A stretch of DNA of 16,776 nt from Deltaproteobacteria bacterium (GCA_030698575.1 JAUYMQ010000438.1:1-16776), one strand, 5' to 3'; shown: positions 6,595 through 13,787, counted from the first letter of the stretch. The notes: generated by a model from the sequence alone, not told the origin. Numbers and translations are program-made.

Positions 6595-8745
6595 TTATCT
6601 TATAGCAAGGTCTCCGGCCCCGCGAGAGCCGGCTCTCCCGCGCTGGCGCGCAGGTTGTCCGCGATAGACAGGCCATCCGTCAGATGCCTGTTCCCGGCGA
6701 AGCCGCGAAGCCACCCGCTCTTCCAGCGCTTCCGCGAGAAGCGGGGCGTATCGGGCGCCTATCCCGCTTGCATCAAGGACCGCGACATCGAGCGCCCGGC
6801 GGTCAGGCCGTGCGGCCTCGGCCGAGATCGGACCGATGGGACGGCTGCTGAGCGGCTCGAAGGCCGAGCGGATGGCGTGAAGCGCCGGCGCGCTCATGGT
6901 GCGCGGATCGGCGATGCGCAGCGCGCGAATCTCGGGGCCGTAGACGTTTATTCGCCCTCCGATGTTGATGCGCCCCAGACTCTCGATCGCCATCATGGAG
7001 AGCGCACTGTTCAGTATGGCCGTGCCGGGCAGCGACAGGGCGCGATCGGGGAACCGCCCCTGGTAGAACATGTTCGTCGCCGTGATTCCCTCCCGTGCAT
7101 GGACAATCATGTGCCGCTCCCGGATCAGCAGCGGGATCGCGAAGTCGCCCGGGGGGCGTGGACGCAGGCGGTACCAGGGCGCGTTGTGCCTGACGGAAGG
7201 CACCTCCGGGTACGGGCGGCCCGCGCGGGTGTGCCGGGCCTTTAGCCGTGTGCGCGAGCGTTCGCCCAGGAGCACATGCGCGAGAGCGCCCGGATACCGC
7301 CCTCGCAAAAGCTCCTCCCGGCCGATCGGGCAGACGAAAATGCGCCGCGGAAGATCGCGGGAGCGCACGGAGAGCGTGCCGATCTCGAGGGTGGAGGTGA
7401 GCACGGGAAGCAGGAATCGCGCTTCCACGTCTGTCTTCGAAGAATCGAGGATGAAGAAATCCACCAGCCCGGGCTTCGTCCCGTAGTGAAGCGCCGCGAT
7501 GTCATCGAGGGGGGCGAAGGACGCCGGAGCGCTTGCGATGATCTCCTCGAGCAGATCCGCGCCGCGCAGGAGGGTGGCGCCCCACCGATCGAGCGAGGAC
7601 AACCGCCGCGCGCCCACCCGGCGACGCCTCGTGCGCCACGCACGGGGCGCCTTCCCTCTGGCTTGCTGAACCGGGGGCGCGTAGCTGGTGAACACCGCAG
7701 CGCGCCGCGCCCCTCCCTGCCTCCGGCTGATCACCGCGACCACCGGGTTCGCTGCAGCCGTGGCGAACACCTTCCCCTCCCATTCGGACACGAAACGCAC
7801 CTCGGCCTGCTCGGAGAGAAAGCGCCGGAGCGGGCGCCCGTAGAGGGCGTCGAGCCAGGCATTGGTCGTGACATAGGCAAGCGCGCCGCCCTCGCGAAGG
7901 CTCGCCAGTCCAAGCAGAAAGAAGGCGACGGAAAGATCGGCTCTGGCCGTGAGCGCGGCCCCCGCTCCGGGGAGCGCGCGCTCGAGGTGCGCCGCCAGCG
8001 CGCGCTTCACCGCCATCCCCCCCATCGTTTCCTGGCGCACGTAGGGGGGGTTGCCGATTACGAGATCGAAGCCGGCATCGGGCGCGCTTCGGAGCGCATC
8101 GCCCGCGCGCAGCGTGCAGCGCGCTCCCGGAGCCGCGTCGGAGAGAAAAGCCATTCTCGCGCGCGCGGCGGCGATTGCCTCTCGATCGCAATCGATTCCC
8201 ACCAGGTTCGTCTGCCGGGCGCCAAGCAGGATCGCCGCTTCCGCCAGAAATGCGCCCGCCCCGCAGGCCGGATCGAGCACGCGGCGCGGCGCGCCGCCAA
8301 GCGCACGCAAACCCTGGGCGATGGTGAACCGGGCCAGGGCTGCGTCGGTGTACACAGCGCCCATCGCGCCTCGCGCGCTGGAAGGGAGCGTGGCCTCCGA
8401 CACCGACGCGATCAGGAAGCCGCGCAGATCCGGATCCTCCCCAGGGAGCCGTGCGAACAGCCCGCAAAGATCGCGGCGCAGGCCACGAAGCATCTCCGCG
8501 GTTTCCGGATCCCCGGGTGAGACGGACCGATGGGGGCGGTTCCGGGCGGCCGCGATCACCGCCCCGAGGAGCGCCTGCCGCGCGAGCTTCCAGCCGTGAC
8601 GCGACACGAGAAAACGGCTGGGCGCGACGAGAAGGCGGTGCAGCGCATCGGCGGCGATGCGCCGCCCGCCCTCGAGGGCGGACGAACCCGGATACGTCAC
8701 CGGAAGATGCGTCATTCCAGGATGCGTCATCGCAAGAAGTGCCAT
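6595..8745 (-). CDS. Eco57I-like adenine-N6 DNA methyltransferase, no nuclease partner
   Basis: A SAM-dependent enzyme predicted to methylate adenine N6 at a specific DNA site. With the ATG at 8745 it is 716 aa. Residues 30-130 are helical; GAVYTDAALARF (129-140) matches the segment ahead of the catalytic core in gamma-class methyltransferases. Motif I is VLDPACGAGAF (156-166); an acidic SAM-ribose motif follows (LVGIDCDREA), then FDLVIGNPPYVRQE with catalytic NPPY at 232-235. The C-terminal half looks like a target-recognition region (VRHNAPWYRLRPRP, TATNMFYQGRF, GRINIGGRINVYGPEIRAL). No PD-(D/E)XK or other nuclease motif was seen and no restriction gene lies nearby. The start is uncertain: 8745, 8730, 8715 and GTG 8700 are in frame 15 nt apart, GTG 8820 is farther out, and none has a good SD. 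lpxD follows in the same direction. Confidence 0.86.
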   Translation of the reverse strand: MALLAMTHPGMTHLPVTYPGSSALEGGRRIAADALHRLLVAPSRFLVSRHGWKLARQALLGAVIAAARNRPHRSVSPGDPETAEMLRGLRRDLCGLFARLPGEDPDLRGFLIASVSEATLPSSARGAMGAVYTDAALARFTIAQGLRALGGAPRRVLDPACGAGAFLAEAAILLGARQTNLVGIDCDREAIAAARARMAFLSDAAPGARCTLRAGDALRSAPDAGFDLVIGNPPYVRQETMGGMAVKRALAAHLERALPGAGAALTARADLSVAFFLLGLASLREGGALAYVTTNAWLDALYGRPLRRFLSEQAEVRFVSEWEGKVFATAAANPVVAVISRRQGGARRAAVFTSYAPPVQQARGKAPRAWRTRRRRVGARRLSSLDRWGATLLRGADLLEEIIASAPASFAPLDDIAALHYGTKPGLVDFFILDSSKTDVEARFLLPVLTSTLEIGTLSVRSRDLPRRIFVCPIGREELLRGRYPGALAHVLLGERSRTRLKARHTRAGRPYPEVPSVRHNAPWYRLRPRPPGDFAIPLLIRERHMIVHAREGITATNMFYQGRFPDRALSLPGTAILNSALSMMAIESLGRINIGGRINVYGPEIRALRIADPRTMSAPALHAIRSAFEPLSSRPIGPISAEAARPDRRALDVAVLDASGIGARYAPLLAEALEERVASRLRREQASDGWPVYRGQPARQRGRAGSRGAGDLAIR

Positions 8746-8750
8746 CGCAA
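8691..8750. repeat. 15-bp tandem repeat, four degenerate units, at the methyltransferase 5' end
   Basis: Plus-strand units are GATACGTCACCGGAA (8691-8705), GATGCGTCATTCCAG (8706-8720), GATGCGTCATCGCAA (8721-8735) and GAAGTGCCATCGCAA (8736-8750). On the minus strand each carries an in-frame ATG or GTG at the same place, giving the peptide repeat MALLA-MTHPG-MTHLP-VTYPG. Copy-number change would keep the reading frame but add or remove a start codon. Confidence 0.8.
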
Positions 8751-8899
8751 AATGTAACCAGGGGGGGTTACGTGTGGTGTGAGCGGGGGGAAGCCACCCT
8801 AGCACGGCTTGTGCTCGCACGAATACTCGGAAGCCACGGGCTCCGCTCGGGATTCCATCGGGGTGCGGGCGCCGCCTCTGTCACAATTTGGCGTCGATG

Positions 8900-8931
8900 A
8901 CGCGCCGTCCCGGGCAACGGCGCGTTTTTTT
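8900..8931 (+). terminator. strong intrinsic terminator with no clear upstream gene
   Basis: Arms ACGCGCCGT (8900-8908) and ACGGCGCGT (8917-8925) pair perfectly around an 8-nt loop and are followed by seven T (8925-8931). Only the plus-strand orientation has the T tract. The nearest plus-strand gene upstream ends at 5462, so it must end an unannotated transcript: a small RNA starting in the gap or an antisense RNA from the methyltransferase gene. Confidence 0.85.
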
Positions 8932-9031
8932 GATCCACCGCGGGCTTAAGGAGAAGTCCTTCAACCTATTGAAATTACAATGCTTTTTTTGAATTTCAGC
9001 CAAGGCATAATAATGCCGATAAAATCTGTTG

Positions 9032-9060
9032 TTGAACTTTTGCCGCGGAATGGCTAAAAA
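9032..9060 (+). promoter_or_regulatory. possible promoter of the OmpA-like gene
   Basis: TTGAAC (9032-9037), 17 bp, then TAAAAA (9055-9060), each 4/6 to sigma70 consensus, inside an AT-rich island. The leader would be about 55 nt, with AGGAGG 10 nt before the ATG. It is the best-spaced pair I found there, but AT-rich sequence yields such pairs by chance. Confidence 0.35.
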
Positions 9061-9122
9061 ACATCACACTTAGGTAGGTTCACTGTCTGAAAGCCGCCCC
9101 TTGGGGAGGAGGATCTCTAAAT

Positions 9123-9782
9123 ATGGCCCCGTTTGAGACCACCCGGCGTGGGATGCATCGAAATCCGATCACCGCGTTGATTCTTTTTGTAACAATTGCG
9201 TTGCTTCCGGCCTGGAGCTGGAAGTGCGCCCTCCTTGGCGCGGCAGTCGGCGCCGGGGTCGGCGTCGGCGTCGGCGCCATCGCTCACTCCGATGGCGCCA
9301 GCCCCACCGGCGAAGGCATGGCCTACGGCACCATCGGCGCAGCGCCGGGGTTCATCATCGGCGGACTGATGTGCGGTGAGGAAGAAGAGGCTGTTGCCGC
9401 CGTCTCCGACGACATGGGCGCAGCGCAGGTCAGCCCGATTGGCATCGTGTACTTCGACTTCGACAAGTTCAACATCCGACCGGATCAGGTGCCGGTTGTT
9501 GACGACGTCGCGGCGAAGATGCAGGCCGATCCCGCCATGAACGTCGAGCTCCAGGGCAACACCGACTCGATAGGCAGTGAGGAGTACAACCTCGCACTGG
9601 GCAACCGGCGTTCGGTTTCGGTGCAGCGCGCGCTCGAAGAGCGCGGCGTCGGCAGCGAGCGCATGGCGACGGCGAGCTTTGGCGAGGAGCGCCCTGCGGC
9701 CCCGAACACCAATTCGGATGGCAGCGACAATCCGGAAGGCCGGGCCCTCAACCGGCGCACCGAGGTGCTTCCGGTCCAGTAG
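9123..9782 (+). CDS. OmpA/Pal-like peptidoglycan-binding protein with glycine-zipper N-terminal region
   Basis: A 219-aa envelope protein. A hydrophobic export segment (ITALILFVTIALLPAWSW, about 16-33) is followed by a glycine zipper (ALLGAAVGAGVGVGVGAIAH, about 36-55, and a second glycine-rich hydrophobic stretch at 69-84). An OmpA C-terminal domain spans about 107-217: IVYFDFDKFNIRP, LQGNTDSIGSEEYNLALGNRR and the closing NRRTEV. Asp148 and Arg163 have the 15-residue spacing of the pair that grips diaminopimelate in OmpA domains. The usual GHTD reads GNTD. No standard lipobox is visible (WSWKC), so it may be cleaved by signal peptidase I or stay anchored by the N-terminal helix. SD AGGAGG lies 10 nt from the ATG; ATG 9153 is an alternative. 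A palindromic terminator follows directly, so it is probably a single-gene unit. Confidence 0.9.
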   Translation: MAPFETTRRGMHRNPITALILFVTIALLPAWSWKCALLGAAVGAGVGVGVGAIAHSDGASPTGEGMAYGTIGAAPGFIIGGLMCGEEEEAVAAVSDDMGAAQVSPIGIVYFDFDKFNIRPDQVPVVDDVAAKMQADPAMNVELQGNTDSIGSEEYNLALGNRRSVSVQRALEERGVGSERMATASFGEERPAAPNTNSDGSDNPEGRALNRRTEVLPVQ

Positions 9783-9810
9783 CCGCACATTCGCAAGTCG
9801 TAAGGTAATA

Positions 9811-9842
9811 AAGAAGGGGAGCCCGCGGGCTCCCCTTCTTTT
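9811..9842. terminator. perfect 30-bp palindromic terminator after the OmpA-like gene
   Basis: AAGAAGGGGAGCCCG (9811-9825) is followed at once by its exact reverse complement (9826-9840), extended to TTCTTTT on the plus strand; the minus-strand side also ends in TTCTT. A GC-rich stem with T-rich flanks 28 nt past the stop codon is a standard intrinsic terminator, possibly working in both directions. Confidence 0.88.
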
Positions 9843-9870
9843 CGTTGGACGCGTCGCTCGCCGGAAACGC

Positions 9871-9899
9871 TTGACGGTTGAGGTTTCAGAGGCCATTTT
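9871..9899 (+). promoter_or_regulatory. possible promoter of the flippase-like gene
   Basis: TTGACG (9871-9876, 5/6 to -35), 17 bp, then CATTTT (9894-9899, 3/6 to -10). It lies between the ompA-like terminator and the ATG at 9923, where a promoter is needed. The -10 is weak and the leader would be short. Confidence 0.35.
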
Positions 9900-9922
9900 T
9901 GCGCCCCCATGGTGATCAACCG

Positions 9923-11026
9923 ATGACCGACAGGCCGCAGAACCTGGAGCCGCCCCCCGCCCCCAAAGCTCAGCCGAGCCGGCTGCGAAGCATGGCCTCG
10001 CTCGCGTTGAAGGCGGCGCTGACCATCGGCGCCTTCTATCTGCTGCTCACCCATGAAGTGAAGCAGGCCGACGGAACGCATGCCTCCGCCATCCGGATCA
10101 TCATCGAGTACCTTCCCCAGATCGATGGACGGACCTTCTGGACCTTTGTGCTGATCGCGACAAGCGTGAAGGCGGTTGGAATCCTTTCGAGCATGACGCG
10201 CTGGCACGTGCTCCTGCGCGCCCAGGGGATCCGCTTCCCTTTCCGGCACATCGTGGGATCCTTCCTCATCGGGAGGTTCCTCGGCACCTTCCTCCCCAGC
10301 ACGATCGGTCTCGACGGATACAAGCTCTACGACGCGGCGCGTTTCTCGAAGCGGACGGTCGAGGCGACGGCCGCGACGGTCATCGAGAAGGTTCTCGGAT
10401 TCATGGGGATCTTCCTCTCTTTCCTGGTTGCCTTCCCTCTCGGCGCGACGCTGTTCGCCCCCCACGCGGGCAAGGTGGCCGCGGCCACCATTCCCGTCTC
10501 GCTCGCCATCATCGGGACTTTCTTCCTCCTCATGATCAACCCCCGGCCCATCCAGCGCATCATCGAGACCGTGCCGCTCCCCGGCGCCGGCCGCGGCCGA
10601 CTGCAGAGCTTCGTCCAGCGCACCTCGACCGCGGCCTCCGCCTTCCGCCGCCACACGGGGGTCCTCTTCCTGGCCACCTTCCTCTCCTTCATTGTGCACT
10701 TCACGACGGCCGCCATGTACTTCTTCACCGCCCTCGCGATCGGGGCCGCGCAGGCCGAGTTCTGGCAGGTGACTCTCGCCTCGACCGTTCAGATCCTGGC
10801 GACCGTCCTTTCCCCGTTCACGATCGCGGGAGAGGGTGTCCGGGAGATCGCGCAGATGTATCTGCTGAAAAATCACATCGGCGTCGGCGAATCGATCCTC
10901 TCCGCGGCCCTGGGCTTCTGGGCCGCCGAGGCACTCACTCTTCTCGGTGGGATCATCTGGTGGGCGCGCGGCAGCGACTACCGGCCGCGCTACTGCATCG
11001 TGGAGAACGCCGGAGAGGCCGGCTGA
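9923..11026 (+). CDS. lysylphosphatidylglycerol synthase TM / flippase-like membrane protein
   Basis: About 367 aa with a proline-rich cytoplasmic N-terminus (1-22) and multiple membrane helices. The family signature is clear: MTRWHVLLRAQGIRFPFRH (91-109), SFLIGRFLGTFLPSTIGLDG (113-132) and ATVIEKVLGF (151-160), as in the LPG_synthase_TM (UPF0104/AglD-like) family. Members include the flippase half of MprF and many stand-alone proteins next to glycosyltransferases. There is no MprF C-terminal aminoacyl-transferase domain, so lysyl-PG synthesis is not predicted; lipid or lipid-linked glycan translocation is the usual guess. The ATG at 9923 was chosen because the extra frame back to 9878 is unlike the family, and GGTGAT sits 8 nt upstream. 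The terminator at 9811-9842 separates it from the OmpA-like gene; the antiporter gene follows after 91 bp. Confidence 0.87.
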   Translation: MTDRPQNLEPPPAPKAQPSRLRSMASLALKAALTIGAFYLLLTHEVKQADGTHASAIRIIIEYLPQIDGRTFWTFVLIATSVKAVGILSSMTRWHVLLRAQGIRFPFRHIVGSFLIGRFLGTFLPSTIGLDGYKLYDAARFSKRTVEATAATVIEKVLGFMGIFLSFLVAFPLGATLFAPHAGKVAAATIPVSLAIIGTFFLLMINPRPIQRIIETVPLPGAGRGRLQSFVQRTSTAASAFRRHTGVLFLATFLSFIVHFTTAAMYFFTALAIGAAQAEFWQVTLASTVQILATVLSPFTIAGEGVREIAQMYLLKNHIGVGESILSAALGFWAAEALTLLGGIIWWARGSDYRPRYCIVENAGEAG

Positions 11027-11117
11027 GGATTGATCGGTCCCGCCGCGCAGGGGTCGGCTGCATCGCCCAGCAGCATCAGTTCCGGTAAAGTGCGGGGACT
11101 TTCAGACAGGGGAAGCC

Positions 11118-12404
11118 ATGGAGGCATTGCATTCCGATCCGCTGCCGCAGGTGCTCTTCCTGCTCGTGGCGATTCTCGTGACCGCCAAGATCGGCGGCTA
11201 CGTGGCCACGCGCCTGCGGATACCCGCTGTGCTCGGCGAGCTCGGCGCCGGGATCGTCATGGGGAACGCCGGGCTCTTCATGTTCGGCTCGACGCTGCTC
11301 CCCGAGATCCGGGACAACCAGTACCTCGCCCTCATGGCCGAGCTGGGCGTCATCCTTCTGATGTTCGAGGTGGGCGTCGAGGGGACGGTGAAGCAGATCG
11401 CGTCCGTTGGAAGCTCAGCGGCGCTGTCTGCGGTCCTCGGCGTGGCGGCGCCCTTCCTGCTCGGCTGGGGAGTCGGCGCGCTCCTGCTCCCCGAGTCCGG
11501 GGGGATGGTTCACGTTTTCATAGGCGCCACGCTCTGCGCCACGAGCGTCGGAATCTCGGCGCGGGTTCTCCAGGAAAGCGGCGCCACGCAGACGCCCTCG
11601 GGACGGACCATCCTGGGCGCCGCAGTGATCGATGACACGCTCGGGCTGATCATACTGGCAATCGTGGTGGGGCTTATCACCTCGGAGACGGCGAATGTCT
11701 GGGTGGAAGCCGGCCGGGTCACCTTCCAGGCTGCGGCGTTTCTGGGCGGGGGACTTGCGCTCGGATTGCTCTTCTCGAAGCCGCTCTACCGGCTTACTTC
11801 CAAGATCCAGGTCAGCGGCATGCTGCTGACGGTCTCTCTCGTCCTCTGTTTCGCTTTCGCCTACGGCGCCCATTTAGCGGGGCTGGCGCCCATCGTCGGG
11901 GCCTTCGCCGCGGGGCTTATCCTCGAACCGGAGCACCAGACCTTCTATGCCGCCTCGGAGGGGGAGCACCACCGATCGCTCGAGGATCTCCTTCATCCCC
12001 TCTCGGCGCTCTTCGTCCCGCTCTTCTTCGTACAAACAGGCGCGAAGGTCGATCTCAGGGCGCTGCTCTCGCCGGAGGCGATGATGCTCGGGCTCGTTCT
12101 CACCGTAGCGGCCGTTTTCGGAAAGCTCGCATGTGCGGCAGGCGTCGTCGATCGCACCATCGATCGCTGGACCGTGGCGCTGGGCATGATCCCGCGCGGC
12201 GAGGTGGGGCTCATCTTCGCCGGCATCGGCGCAACCCTGACAGTCGGAGGAGAGCCCGTCATCACGCCCACGCTCTACTCCGCCATCATCGTGATGGTGA
12301 TCCTGACCACACTGATTCCTCCCCTCCTCCTTCCCGCCCGCCTGCGGCGCCTCAAGCTCGACACCGAACCTCCGCCCGAATCAGGGGCCGCGCCCGGACA
12401 TTGA
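11118..12404 (+). CDS. CPA2-type cation/proton antiporter
   Basis: An inner-membrane exchanger of about 428 aa, the size of a bare Na+/H+ exchanger domain with no C-terminal RCK/TrkA-N domain, so not a full KefB/KefC. Motifs: TRLRIPAVLGELGAGIVMGN (31-50), ELGVILLMFEVGVE (75-88), ATSVGISARVLQE (141-153), AAVIDDTLGLIIL (168-180) with an Asp172-Asp173 pair, and GMIPRGEVGLIFAGIG near the end. In NapA/NhaA-type carriers paired acidic residues go with electrogenic Na+/H+ exchange, which I infer here; K+ specificity cannot be excluded. AGGGGA lies 4 nt before the ATG. It ends 7 bp from the stop of the convergent VOC gene, with no visible terminator between. Confidence 0.92.
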   Translation: MEALHSDPLPQVLFLLVAILVTAKIGGYVATRLRIPAVLGELGAGIVMGNAGLFMFGSTLLPEIRDNQYLALMAELGVILLMFEVGVEGTVKQIASVGSSAALSAVLGVAAPFLLGWGVGALLLPESGGMVHVFIGATLCATSVGISARVLQESGATQTPSGRTILGAAVIDDTLGLIILAIVVGLITSETANVWVEAGRVTFQAAAFLGGGLALGLLFSKPLYRLTSKIQVSGMLLTVSLVLCFAFAYGAHLAGLAPIVGAFAAGLILEPEHQTFYAASEGEHHRSLEDLLHPLSALFVPLFFVQTGAKVDLRALLSPEAMMLGLVLTVAAVFGKLACAAGVVDRTIDRWTVALGMIPRGEVGLIFAGIGATLTVGGEPVITPTLYSAIIVMVILTTLIPPLLLPARLRRLKLDTEPPPESGAAPGH

Positions 12405-12411
12405 TCGTGCA

Positions 12412-12804
12412 TCAAGCAGACGGCCGCGTTCCCGCGCCGCCTCTCTGGGGCTTGATCAGCTCCACGATGTTGCCGTCGGCGTCCTTCACCCAGGCCTGCG
12501 AAGCCCCCTCCCCGCCCCCGAGCACCTCGAAGCCCTTTGCAGCCAGCTCACCGGAGGCGCCCGCGACGTCCTCGACGGCGAAGGCGACGTGCCGGTGAAG
12601 GGCGTTCAGCGGCGTATCGGGCGCCGGGCCCTCGGGCAGCACGATCAGATGCACCTCGTTCCCGCCCGCCCGGTACCAGGCCCCTTCGAAGGGAAAGTCC
12701 GGCCGCGCAATCTCCTCGAGGCCGAGCACCTCGCCGTAGAAGGCCTTCGCCCGCGCCAGGTCCCGGACGCAGAGTGATGCGTGATGAATTCGCTCGAGCT
12801 TCAC
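12412..12804 (-). CDS. VOC-fold (glyoxalase/dioxygenase superfamily) metalloenzyme
   Basis: A single-unit vicinal oxygen chelate protein of about 130 aa with the two beta-alpha-beta3 modules: IHHASLCVRDLARAKAFYGE (6-25), WYRAGGNEVHLIVLP (43-57), RHVAFAVEDV (71-80) and VKDADGNIVEL (106-116). The expected metal ligands are all present (His8, His52, His72, Glu115), so it is probably active with a divalent metal; the reaction could be lyase, isomerase, epimerase or dioxygenase. I chose the GTG at 12804, which has GGAAGGAG 5 nt upstream and leaves the conserved VOC start at the N-terminus; an ATG at 12837 would add 11 residues with a poor SD. It lies 56 nt downstream of the LLM oxidoreductase on the same strand and is probably cotranscribed. 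Substrate unknown. Confidence 0.88.
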   Translation of the reverse strand: MKLERIHHASLCVRDLARAKAFYGEVLGLEEIARPDFPFEGAWYRAGGNEVHLIVLPEGPAPDTPLNALHRHVAFAVEDVAGASGELAAKGFEVLGGGEGASQAWVKDADGNIVELIKPQRGGAGTRPSA

Positions 12805-12860
12805 CTGTGCTCCTTCCTCGTTGGTTACGTCGGCCATCCCGGCCGAGCCGGGCCCGGCGC

Positions 12861-13787
12861 TCAGCCGAGTTTTCCGCCAAAAGAGGCCACGCAGGCGTAG
12901 GTTCGCGCCACCGAGGCCTGTGGGTCGTCGCCCGCGGGAAAAATGGCCGGGCCGAACTCGGTCGCGCCGGCATCCGCGAAGCGCCGCAGCGCTTCCTCGA
13001 CCTGCTTCTCGTTCCCGACGATGGCGACGTCGGCCGGGCTCGCCGCCCCCTCCCTGTCCAGCATCGCGCGGTACGAGGGGAGTCCGCCGTAGATAGCGAA
13101 GAATTTGGCTGCATTCTCGCGGGCCGCGGCCGCATCGTCGGTCACGCAGACCGGCAGAGAGCAAACGACGCGGGGGGCCGGGCGGCCCGCCGCCTTCGCG
13201 CTTGCGGTGATCCCCGGGACGATGTGCGATGCGAGCGTCTTGGGGCCCACCATCCAGGTGATCGTACCGTCCGCCAGCTCGCCCGCGATCTTCAGCATAC
13301 GTGAGCCCAGCGCCGCGACGATGATCGGAAAAGGCGTGCATCCTTCTACTTTCGCCTTGCCGTTGACCTGGTAGGTTTCACCCTGAAAGCTCACGCCACC
13401 TGTATCGCGAATGGCGCCCAGAACCGACAGATACTCCCGCATGTGACGGGCGGGCTTCTCGTAGCTGAGCCCCCACATCCCCTCGATTACAACCTGGTGG
13501 CTGAGGCCCAGCCCCAGCGCGAGTCGGCCGCCGGTGGCCGCCTGCACGGTCATCGCCTGCTGAGCGAGCGTGAAGGGGTGCCGAGGAAAGGTCGGGACGA
13601 CCGACGTGCCCAGCTCGATGCGGCTGGTCGCGCGGCCCGCGAGAGCGAGGACAGTAAGGGCATCGGGCCCGAAGACCTGTGGCGTCCAGGCCGACGCGAA
13701 GCCGTCCTTCTCCGCCTTCACGAACTTCGCGATCGTCTCGTCGAGCGGCTTGCTGTCCTCTGCGGGAATCCACAATCCGATTCGCAT
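12861..13787 (-). CDS. LLM-class (luciferase-like) F420-type oxidoreductase
   Basis: A 308-aa TIM-barrel enzyme of the bacterial luciferase-like superfamily. Recognisable parts are MRIGLWIPAE (1-10), SRIELGTSVVPTFPRHP (55-71), LAQQAMTVQAATGGR (74-88), LALGLGLSHQ (89-98) and PIIVAALGSRMLKIAGELADG. This pattern matches subfamilies annotated as F420-dependent (TIGR03564-like) better than FMN monooxygenases such as SsuD, so reduced F420 is the likely cofactor; that is inferred from the family and no F420 synthesis gene is in the window. The ATG at 13787 has GGAGG 4 nt upstream. It is divergent from the acyl-CoA dehydrogenase across a 201-bp region with a palindrome and precedes the VOC gene, suggesting joint regulation and a role in catabolism of an unusual acid or lipid. 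Confidence 0.88.
   Translation of the reverse strand: MRIGLWIPAEDSKPLDETIAKFVKAEKDGFASAWTPQVFGPDALTVLALAGRATSRIELGTSVVPTFPRHPFTLAQQAMTVQAATGGRLALGLGLSHQVVIEGMWGLSYEKPARHMREYLSVLGAIRDTGGVSFQGETYQVNGKAKVEGCTPFPIIVAALGSRMLKIAGELADGTITWMVGPKTLASHIVPGITASAKAAGRPAPRVVCSLPVCVTDDAAAARENAAKFFAIYGGLPSYRAMLDREGAASPADVAIVGNEKQVEEALRRFADAGATEFGPAIFPAGDDPQASVARTYACVASFGGKLG

Larger units (their letters stand above)
8746..9122. other. 377-bp gap between methyltransferase and OmpA-like gene
   Basis: No convincing gene was found. From the left it holds a short inverted repeat GTAACC/GGTTAC (8754-8759 and 8766-8771) just upstream of the methyltransferase start, about 125 bp of high-GC sequence with only small stem-loops such as AGCAC-GGCTT-GTGCT, a strong plus-strand terminator (8900-8931), and an AT-rich island. 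In 8961-9060 only 34 of 100 bases are G or C, against roughly two-thirds in the flanking genes. The island includes inverted repeats TGAAATT/AATTTCA (8970-8976, 8992-8998) and GGCAT-AATA-ATGCC (9004-9017). Confidence 0.7.

Noticed and set aside
7276-8520. Plus-strand open frame of 414 codons opposite the methyltransferase
   Set aside because: Low-complexity Arg/Ala/Gly/His composition and no motifs, while the minus strand has complete methyltransferase motifs.
8691-8750. CRISPR-like array
   Set aside because: Units are 15 bp, directly tandem and degenerate, without spacers, and no cas gene is present.
8451-8900. Plus-strand open frame ending exactly at the orphan terminator
   Set aside because: The stop-terminator coincidence is attractive, but most of it is antisense to the methyltransferase, its composition is shadow-like and no SD is evident. 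The terminator is better explained by an RNA or a cryptic transcript.
9811-9840. Perfect 30-bp palindrome as an attachment or recombination site
   Set aside because: Position just after a stop codon, GC-rich stem and T-rich flanks make an intrinsic terminator the simpler reading; no integrase is nearby.
9485-10876. Long minus-strand open frame of 463 codons opposite the OmpA-like and flippase-like genes
   Set aside because: Its translation is rich in Arg, Glu, Gly and Asp with no domain, and it spans two well-identified plus-strand genes and the palindromic terminator. It is a GC-bias shadow.
9923-11026. Full MprF (lysyl-phosphatidylglycerol synthase)
   Set aside because: The protein ends after the membrane domain and lacks the C-terminal aminoacyl-transferase domain.
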